In this document: piece by piece, positions 1 through 8,300 of the stretch | Numbering within the stretch: position 1 is the stretch's first letter | Layout: each line of letters begins with the position of its first letter | From: Craspedostauros australis | Lineage: Eukaryota; Bacillariophyta; Bacillariophyceae; Mastogloiales; Achnanthaceae | Length of the DNA stretch: 64,000 bases | NCBI GenBank assembly: GCA_026770025.1 | Contig: JAMXDE010000014.1 | Location: 310,001 to 374,000, forward strand | Reading direction: 5' to 3' | The notes under the pieces: model-generated | The model's database searches: none | Seen by the model: the letters and a program-made list of their open reading frames with translations, nothing else | Told to the model about the DNA's origin: nothing | Position numbers and translations under genes: made by a program

Positions 1-1438
1 GACGTCAGCAAACTGGCTGCTGCGTCATGAACCACCAATCACAGCACGATGTGATAGGTTCTCACCAATGCCTTGTTGTGGTGGAATGGTTGAGTGAGGT
101 TGGTACTCTCGAAGTGTTTTGTGTCATGCATTTTTCGTACGTGCGTTGCAATGTTTGACATTTACCTCAGCCCCCAGGATGCCCGACTGGCCGAGAGCGC
201 CAAACCTGACACAAGAAGATGACAATGGCGGAACACCAAAAAAACATCACAATGGCCACCCAACGGCATTGTCAGCGCCGCACCAACCAGCGGCCCAATG
301 ACAAATCCAAGCACATCGACGTCACTGCCATGCAACCTTTGGTGGGTGGACGAGCGGAGGCTGCGAGAGCGGTTGATTTGGGGCCGCCGCAGGCCTCCGC
401 GCAAACGTCTCAAAATTGCAGCAGATTGGCTCGTTGGATGTAGCCTGTGTATTCCATGCTCAGGCCACACCAACGCCTACGAATGGGCAACACACATCCA
501 GGAGGTCACCATCAAGGTCCCCACGAAGTTTGAGGCTCGGGAAGGACCGGGAAGGTGTCCGCGCGGAGGAATCAGTGGAGGGCAAGAGTTTTGTTGGGCG
601 GATCGTGGCGAACCTGCCATGTGACTTTGGCAGTGAGGGGGCAGCATCATCAAGCTGCCCAATCGCCAAGTCACCCATACAAGGTCCGTGCGACATCATC
701 TGAAGATGCACGTCGCGAAGTTCGAGCTGCTGTAACGGTCTGGAAGAGGCTGCAGCATGGAATGAGTGCAGACCTGTCATTTTTGGTGGGGCACCCAAAA
801 CCAACAGGGCCATCACCAAATGGAGGCGTACCATCGGAACCCTCCACACCCAGCCCAGTCTGGATGCATCAGCATGTCGCCAGGTAGTGTGGGAATGCAC
901 GAGGGTCACGTGGAGGGGCTGAAAGGGTCCTGTGGATGAGATATGGATCCGTATCCATACCGCATCCAGCTTGCACTTCGTTTTTTGAAATCGCTCTTTT
1001 TCAGTGTATCGACACTTTGGGGTGTGCAATGTGGCAGAAATGTTCTGTCCTTCATGGAGTGGATAGCTGGGGAGCATACAGAGCCATTGTGGTGCGCAGT
1101 TTGAAGAAATACAACGATGATGATGATGATCATGGGTGCTGAGGGGAGGGCAACATTGTGCCATCCAGAATTTTTCGAATTCACCACACAACTGTGTGGT
1201 GGTCAAACATGACAATAAAAACAATTTCTATGTCAATTTAACTTTGATATTCTGTATAACCTATAGTCAGGCGTCTGAATGCAATGTTTAGATTTAATTG
1301 CAAACGATGTGTTGTTGAGATATAGCATGATAAGCAGATGTTTGGATGGTTTTGGGGTGGCCTCTAGACTCGTTATAGTAGCATGATCTGTCGCCCACAA
1401 AACTCCACAACTAGTGTTATCGCGGTGATGCACTCCCA
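1..1438. other. Non-coding region left of the DDE ORF
   Basis: I recognise no gene here. Several open frames cross the region on both strands, the longest on the minus strand at 460-1224, but their translations are compositionally odd (His runs, many Trp and Cys) and match no family I know. From about 1200 to 1440 the sequence turns AT-rich, which fits the 3' flank of the minus-strand ORF ending at 1439. I found no terminal inverted repeat that would close a DNA transposon on this side. Confidence 0.5.
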
Positions 1439-4400
1439 TCACGGAGTTTCGGTCTCATCACCCAACACAGCCTCACTTTCTCTGTTCGCCTTCATGGTGT
1501 GAGCATCACACCACATCTGATGGTCCAGTTGCTCTTCCTCTCTCTGCAACTCCTCTTCCCTCTGTTCCTCCTCTGTTCCAGCTGATTCATTGTTGGTCGC
1601 CACGATTCTGGATGTTGCTGTTGCTTTGCTTGTTGTGTTGGTTGCTGTCTTGATGAGAGCAGCCTCCTTCTTTTGTTTGCGTTGTTTGGCACTGTACGCT
1701 GCAAACAGCGACGCTTTTACGCGCATGGGATTTGCGTGCAGTTGGACGTACCAGTCAGTTTTCGTTTTTTCGTTCTTCATCAGTTTCTCGTGTGCTTCAT
1801 GTTCGGACGGTCTGTTTTTCGGGTCCTTCGCGGACGCTTCACAGATGTCCTTCAATTTTGCCACAACGTAGTCTGGTAGTTCCGCGGGTTTGCGCGTTGT
1901 TTTGCTTGCCCAGCCTTGTACTGCGAGTGGTGGGTGTTCTGTTTCCGCGGTCTGGTCTCGTAGTGCCGTGGTGTGATCGGATGGCAGGTGTTGTTGTCCG
2001 TCTTGGATGGCCTTGCCGAACACCAGCGCCTTGCTCTCTGCCGCTGTGCGCCCGAGTTTTCGCGTCTTGTCCGTCTTCCTGAATGATTCGGACGTGATCG
2101 GCAGCTTCTCGGACATGTGCGAATCGTCCTCGACAACACCCAACTCGTTGATACTCCAGCCCTCCCATTCGGTGCTCTTCACCACGACGTCTTCGGTGAT
2201 GCCAGATGCAGCCACCAACCGCACCTGGTCATCGTCGTACTTCACCTCGTGAGTCATACGTACCTGTTGTCCAGATGCGCGGAATCGTCGTTTTGGTGCA
2301 CCTGGCAACGTCGTGATGTTGCCTGCCAGGAGCGCCGCGTTGGCAAGTACTGTTGTTGTTCCCGCGATGTCACCGGCTACCAGTGCGTGGAAGAGTTGGA
2401 GCGGGGTCTTGATGTCACGTCTGCTTTGCACGTATTTTCGCAGTACACGTGTGATGTACGCGAAGTGGGTGTCCAGCATGCTCTTACCAGTTTGGGCCTC
2501 TGTGTAGATCCACGCGATGATTTTGGCCGCGTTTCGTTGCCTGAGGTTCTTGTTGAGTTTGGACGTGATGAGCGCGATGTGCTCGTGACTGGCGAAACAA
2601 CACGCATTATCGCTCTGTAAGATGATTTCAGTCACGGATGGGAGAATGTCTTTGACCTTTTTTTGCACAATCTCCAGCAGTCCACCAACTTGAAGTGTGT
2701 CTTGTGTTGGTCTTTCATCGACCACAATGTCGATGAACCGATAAGTAAAAATGTCATTGCGACACGTGATGACCATTGCCCCAAGCAGTGACATCCCCTT
2801 CTTCCCCCAATATTCTTGCTGGGCTTCGCCTTGGCCTGTTGGTAGAATTTTTTGCTTATGGTCGAGTACCACATAGGCTCTTTCAGGCTTATCATTGAGT
2901 TCGGATTGATAAAAGGCGATTTGTCGGAATTGCACTTTGGCACGCACTTTGTGAGCCATGTAGTTAACAATTTCATTGGCGAATCCCGGGGCCGCCGCAA
3001 GCATTGATTGCAATTCGTCCTGGTGTTCCGTGAGTTCGTTGTCCTTAAGCAATGTGACGAATGGGACAAAATGATCATCCACAAATCGCATTGCTGCTCC
3101 ACAATGGTTGCATACTTTGCGTGGTTGTTGGTTTGCGGTGGCGGAAGAAATGTCAATTGTGATGGTTGGACTGTCCTTTGTTACAGCAGTGTTCTTCTTG
3201 CATTTGTGCTTGTTGGTGCGTGGTTTGCGTTGGTTGGTTGTTCCCTTCTTCTTCTCCTTTTCGGTGGTGAGAGCGAACGCGGCGGAATGCATGGGGTCAT
3301 CACACTCGAGCTGCATGTGTGACGCGGTGAATTCCCATTTGACGAACACAACAAGCAGTTCAAGTTCGTGCAACAGAGACTCTGCTGTGCGCAAATGTGA
3401 TGAGATGACGTCATGGGGGTCATCGTTGTCGTGGCGGATCCCGTCATTGGCATCCACAGCTGCATCGTTTTTCTCCGCTCCGCTCGCTTCATACTTAGCC
3501 TTCAGTAGGTCTAGAAGGCGCAAAATTGCGTGTTTCAGTTTTTCGGTTGCCATCCAGAAGTAACTCTCAAAGGAAGAAAGCCCCGTCTTGATCTTGCTTT
3601 TGCGTGTGAGGAGGTTAGTAATGGTGGTGAACGCGGGCCTTCCCACTGGGCTGTTTGTAGTGGACGAGTACATGCCAAATAATTCTCGGATGGTCGTGCC
3701 ACCTCGATCGAACACCGGGACATTTTCGAATTCAACCCCCCCATACTGTACCGTGTGACTCAGCCCCGCCTTGTATGTAGTAGTGGTCATGAGGAAGGAC
3801 ACCACACCAGAGAGATCACAGGCACGCACGCGATACTGGAGAACTCGGGATGGGATGACTTTGCCGTTGCTCAAGATGTCGTAGTAACCCCGCAAGGTAC
3901 AGGCCTGGCTGTGTGTGATGATGTCGCGTTTGGGAAGCATGCGCGCCTTCTGTTCCTCCAATAATCCATGTGCGTGCTTGTCCAAGATAGCAGTACACAG
4001 TGCATGAGGCGCAGACATGGCCAAAGCAGCTCTCACCGTGCAGGATGATGTAGTTTCTCCGAGCAAGCAGAGGGTGTACAGGTTAGATGCCAACATTGTC
4101 GGAGGAAGCTCAACCTGACCGCGCACGTATGCAACCACCTGTTCCATCTGACGAGTTGGCACCTCCTCTTCTGGAAGCAGGACAGTCCAAAGCGCACACG
4201 ATACGACACTCCACATCTGTTTGATGTTACTCCAGATGGTTCGATTGTGTCTGCCTGTGAGGACGAACCCTTTTTTCGGCATTGACCGCAACAGTTTTGG
4301 ATCTAGGTTAGATCCAAGCTCCGCCATCACACGAACGATAGCATCGCGCCTCCAGCTCTCCTCCTCCAGATCATGCCCAAACTTCCCGCCCCTCCTGCCC

Positions 4401-5068
4401 CTGCCGGCGCGTGTCTGTTCCTCCTTTTCGTCAACATACGTGCTGTCGCTCTCATTTGAGGGATCTGCGTACCCCCCAGCAGCTACCGTGTTGCAGCGCC
4501 GGAGAAGCCTCCCTGGTGGGGTCGGCTTGACCGGTGGTGCAACATCAGCCGCAACAAGAGGCTCAACCGGAGTTGGCGCGTTCACAATCACGCTCACCAA
4601 CGTACCATCGCCGACACCTCGTCCCTCCGAACGCACCCTGACATGGGAGTCGTCGTAGACGCCTCCGTTGTTGTCGAGGATGTGTACGAACACGTGCAGC
4701 TCACGAGCGTGCGCATGCATGCCGTTCGGGACGAGGTTGCCATCCGCTGCATGCATCGGCTTCACATCGATCACTCGCGTGATGGTGCTCGGCTTCCTCA
4801 ACGCAGCGGACGGCTTGTCAGGCAACAGTTGTTCAGCAGTAGGTAGCAAGTCACCCTTCGAATCGACAGGAGGAGCAGACACAGGGTGAGCGCGAGGTTT
4901 CTTACTGGGGGAGGGGTTGCCATCCTTGGAGAGGGCCTTGGCAGTGGTAGAGAAAGGCATGATGCAGTTGTTGCTGTAGAGTAGTGTTGCTTGCAAGATG
5001 GATGTGATGAACTGCACAGGTGGAGGACGAAGTGACGAAAGGAGAGCATGCGATGATGGGTGGACCAT
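1439..5068 (-). CDS. DDE-transposase/integrase-like protein
   Basis: Single-exon ORF of 1209 aa counted from the first ATG (5066-5068). The frame stays open upstream to 5179, but that stretch has no ATG and encodes only Ser and Cys runs from a trinucleotide repeat, so it is not taken as coding. A second possible start is at 4960. The N-terminal third is low-complexity and Pro/Asp-rich. Residues 653-656 form a CxxC zinc-knuckle-like pair. The core has three spaced acidic motifs: VVLDHKQ (D736), LQSDNACC (D820) and TEAQTGKSMLD (E857/D866). This is the D-D-D/E layout of an RNase H-fold transposase. A GW motif (W1053) and a basic C-terminal segment follow, an arrangement I associate with large DDE-like ORFs scattered through invertebrate and stramenopile genomes. 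Assignment rests on motif layout only. It could be an autonomous element or a degenerate copy. No terminal repeats were found. Confidence 0.6.
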   Translation of the reverse strand: MVHPSSHALLSSLRPPPVQFITSILQATLLYSNNCIMPFSTTAKALSKDGNPSPSKKPRAHPVSAPPVDSKGDLLPTAEQLLPDKPSAALRKPSTITRVIDVKPMHAADGNLVPNGMHAHARELHVFVHILDNNGGVYDDSHVRVRSEGRGVGDGTLVSVIVNAPTPVEPLVAADVAPPVKPTPPGRLLRRCNTVAAGGYADPSNESDSTYVDEKEEQTRAGRGRRGGKFGHDLEEESWRRDAIVRVMAELGSNLDPKLLRSMPKKGFVLTGRHNRTIWSNIKQMWSVVSCALWTVLLPEEEVPTRQMEQVVAYVRGQVELPPTMLASNLYTLCLLGETTSSCTVRAALAMSAPHALCTAILDKHAHGLLEEQKARMLPKRDIITHSQACTLRGYYDILSNGKVIPSRVLQYRVRACDLSGVVSFLMTTTTYKAGLSHTVQYGGVEFENVPVFDRGGTTIRELFGMYSSTTNSPVGRPAFTTITNLLTRKSKIKTGLSSFESYFWMATEKLKHAILRLLDLLKAKYEASGAEKNDAAVDANDGIRHDNDDPHDVISSHLRTAESLLHELELLVVFVKWEFTASHMQLECDDPMHSAAFALTTEKEKKKGTTNQRKPRTNKHKCKKNTAVTKDSPTITIDISSATANQQPRKVCNHCGAAMRFVDDHFVPFVTLLKDNELTEHQDELQSMLAAAPGFANEIVNYMAHKVRAKVQFRQIAFYQSELNDKPERAYVVLDHKQKILPTGQGEAQQEYWGKKGMSLLGAMVITCRNDIFTYRFIDIVVDERPTQDTLQVGGLLEIVQKKVKDILPSVTEIILQSDNACCFASHEHIALITSKLNKNLRQRNAAKIIAWIYTEAQTGKSMLDTHFAYITRVLRKYVQSRRDIKTPLQLFHALVAGDIAGTTTVLANAALLAGNITTLPGAPKRRFRASGQQVRMTHEVKYDDDQVRLVAASGITEDVVVKSTEWEGWSINELGVVEDDSHMSEKLPITSESFRKTDKTRKLGRTAAESKALVFGKAIQDGQQHLPSDHTTALRDQTAETEHPPLAVQGWASKTTRKPAELPDYVVAKLKDICEASAKDPKNRPSEHEAHEKLMKNEKTKTDWYVQLHANPMRVKASLFAAYSAKQRKQKKEAALIKTATNTTSKATATSRIVATNNESAGTEEEQREEELQREEEQLDHQMWCDAHTMKANRESEAVLGDETETP

Positions 5069-5073
5069 TCGTT

Positions 5074-5095
5074 GACAACAACAACAACAACAACA

Positions 5096-5147
<52 letters not shown>

Positions 5148-5157
5148 ATAATAATAA
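5074..5157. repeat. Compound CAA/CTA/AAT trinucleotide repeat
   Basis: On the plus strand about seven CAA units (from 5075) pass into about 17 CTA units (5097-5147) and then about four AAT units (to 5156). It lies between the DDE ORF start and the LINE 3' UTR. It is probably the LINE 3' tail and/or the microsatellite target into which the LINE inserted. Expect length polymorphism. Confidence 0.9.
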
Positions 5158-5369
5158 CGCACTGATTATCCCCTCCCACGAGGGTCGCCTCGAAAGCTTT
5201 AACGTCGCCGGCATACAGCGAGCCCTCACGGGCCGACTGCGCTCGAACGACCTACCTAGACCTCTCACATCCGTGTCTACCATGGCTTGCCAACTCCACG
5301 GGCCATAAAACATACCGCACTGGGCACCCAGTTGTCACTGTGATGCACTTCACACTCATTTTTCTGTTG

Positions 5370-8300
5370 TCACGAAAGTCGTCGTCGCCGGGCCCTGCAA
5401 CCTGTCGCATCCTGCCTTGCTCCGCCGCCTTTCCGCTTGCGATGTCGCTGGGCTTGGCCGTGCGTACGCCGCCGCAACCCTGCTTGCCTGGCCGCCCGTA
5501 CATGCCGCACCCACAACATCTGATTCTCCGCCGATTGCGCTCGTACCGCCGCCTCCGTTGTGTGAGTCAGCAGGCGAACGTCATCGCCGCCGATCCCTTG
5601 CACTCCTTGTCGCCACTCCTCTCGGACTGCGATCGCGGCCTCCTGCCATATCGTAGCTGCCGTGGCTGCCTGCACGTTGTCATGGAGCACCTTGTTGCGT
5701 GCCATCCACGCCTTCCATCGCACCTCCCACAGACCCACCATTGCCCTTGCGATCCAATTGGCCGGACGCCCTGGTTGGCCACTGATCTCCATCGTGCTTT
5801 CCTGGATTCGTTGCCACCTCGCTGACCATCGTCCTCGTACCATCATACCCCACCCTATTTCTTGCTGTTCCATCATCGCCTGTTGCAACTGATAACCCAC
5901 CTCCATTTGGACTTCCCGTCCCTCACTCCATGCCCAGACTTGCCTCACCATGGCTCTAACCATCGGGCCGTCTCCTCGCGCTGCCATCATCTCAGTCTCC
6001 CACTCCTTCATCGCCGCTCGCCGCACTGACACTGCCAACGGATGCTGGCACTGCATGACATGCTCCGTGGTCTCCTCCTGATCTTTGCATATTGGGCACC
6101 TATCGCCGCTCCAGAACTTCCACTTTCGCATATTGCGCCCGACTGGCCCGAAACTGCATGCATGCTTCGCCACCCATTTCCGGCGCGCCGGCTTCAGGAG
6201 AGCCATCGCGATCGCAGCCGCCGTAACATCCACCTTCTTTGCCTCGCCCTTCTGGATCCGGCCCACCTTGCACTGCCACTGCACCGTCCTTTGTCCTTGG
6301 ACATACTTGCGGATCGTCGCCGTGGCATTCGTGCAGACCTTCCTGCCGTCGAGCCATATCGCCCACTCAGCCTCGTATCCCTCTTCGTCGGCATACTCTA
6401 TTTCAGCCGAATGTGCTGCCCCCGCCGCCTTGTCAACATCGTCATTCCATTCTGCAAACTCGTCCCTCGCCACTCCTCGATCTCGCTCCAGCTGATGACC
6501 GTACACATGCTGATACTCCAGAGTCACCGTCAGCCGCCTTTGGATTCGTCGTATCTCGCGAATGACGTCGAAGTGCTGAACAGCCGTGCTGACGTCCCGC
6601 GTGTACTGCACCGCGTGGATTCCAGCCATCTTATTGTCGCAAGCGACTACGACGACTTTCCCTTTCGTTGCGTGCCTCATGTCGTGGCGTTGGATGATGT
6701 CTTCCACGGTGCGGAGAGCTTGCAAAATGCCTCCAAGTTCTGCGCGATAGGCGCTCTGCACTTCTGCCCGGCCCGGAACTGGTCCTGCCGCCGACACTTT
6801 GCCTTTCCGCCTCCCTCGCACGTTGAGCGAGTACGCCGCAGTACTCCTGCCATTCTTGAACGACCCGTCGGTGCTCACTACTGCCTTCCCTTGTACCACT
6901 GCCTCCAGCCACGACTTCTCCGCCTGCCTTGAATTCGTGCGGCGCTCCGTCTTGCGTTTCCGCACTCTTCCCCCGATGCCTACCACTCGCAAGCAACCTC
7001 CTCGTTCTCGCACATGGACTCCTCTCCAATCTGTCGGCGGGTCCATCGTCACATTCGACGTGCCTGCGTACTCTTCCATGCCCGGCACCGCTCCTGCTTT
7101 AGCGTTCCACTGTCTCCATTCTCGCACGTTCTCCCGAAGCCATATCACCTTGCGATTGTCGCTCATCATGGCGCTGACTTGGTCCACGTCCCATGCCGTA
7201 CTCATCCGTGCTTTCTGCACCACTTTTCGTAGTGCCTGCCTCCACAGCGCCCAGTCCTTCTTGGGAATCTTGCCCTGCCTTGGCCAGCTGACATGTTGCC
7301 GCCCTCGCCATGTGCCTTCGTCGCAGGTTCTTTGGTGCGCCACGACTCCACCGTGCCTCTCGTCCACCACATCCGCCACGCTGACCACTTTCATGATCAT
7401 TCGGCATCTGTTCAGTCGAGATCGTTGGGCTCGGCTATATCCTGCGGCTTGAAATGCCACCGATAGCCACTCATCTTTGTCGTGGACGAGTGCTGCTGTC
7501 GCTGTCTTCTCTCGGATCCGAATATTGCATTCATTGGCCTCTTTCCACACCGTTTTCACCCAGCATTCCGTAGCCAGGAATTCCCATTCGTTGTACTGGA
7601 CTTCGAACATGGACGCTCCAGCCCCGACCTCCGTTTTCATCGCTTGTATGCATCCCCGTAGTAGTTTGCCTGTCATAGTCGCTCTGTCGCCGTGCTCGAG
7701 TACCATCTTCATGTGCTCCACCACCTGTGTGGTGTGAAGTTCGTGAAGATTCGCCCCTAGCCACTCGGCTGTTGCATAGGCCATCTCCCTTGGAAACCCT
7801 CGGTTGAGACCAATCTTAGACATCATCGTCTTCCAGACTGGCTTCATAATCCCGTTGCATTGTTCCCTCGATAGCTGCGCCACTGGCAACACATATTCCA
7901 GCTTCTTCATCAGAACTGTCCGGATCGCCGTCTCTGCATCTTCCTGTCGCATACGCCACGATTTCACGCTCTCAACCCACTTCGCCGCCTTGCTTCGTAG
8001 GGTAGCCTCTATCGCCGACCCGTTGCCATCGGGCGCGAGCTTCACACCTAATGTTTCGAATGCTTGCTCGCTTCCGCTTCTTGGCATCGCTTGCGGTACT
8101 CCCGTGGTCCCCTTCATCATCAGCTTAGCTGGCGTCTCTGCGTCCGTCGCATATCGCCACGTGCCGTCGCTATTCCACTTGAAATCGACCGCCCACCACA
8201 TACATTTTTCCACCACCAGGGCGCCTCCTGTTGCTCTTGCCAGGCTCTCCCACGACTGTACACTCCGCTGCATGCGCTGGATCGTTTGCTGTACGTCCTC

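Noticed and set aside
3414..3421. Second perfect TGACGTCA palindrome
   Set aside because: It lies inside the coding part of the DDE ORF, so a regulatory role is unlikely.
5069..5179. Extension of the DDE ORF through a Ser17/Cys7 run
   Set aside because: The stretch is the trinucleotide repeat at the LINE 3' end and begins at a GTG, not an ATG.
6042..6932. 296-aa plus-strand frame inside the LINE
   Set aside because: Antisense of the RNase H and zinc-knuckle region of ORF2.
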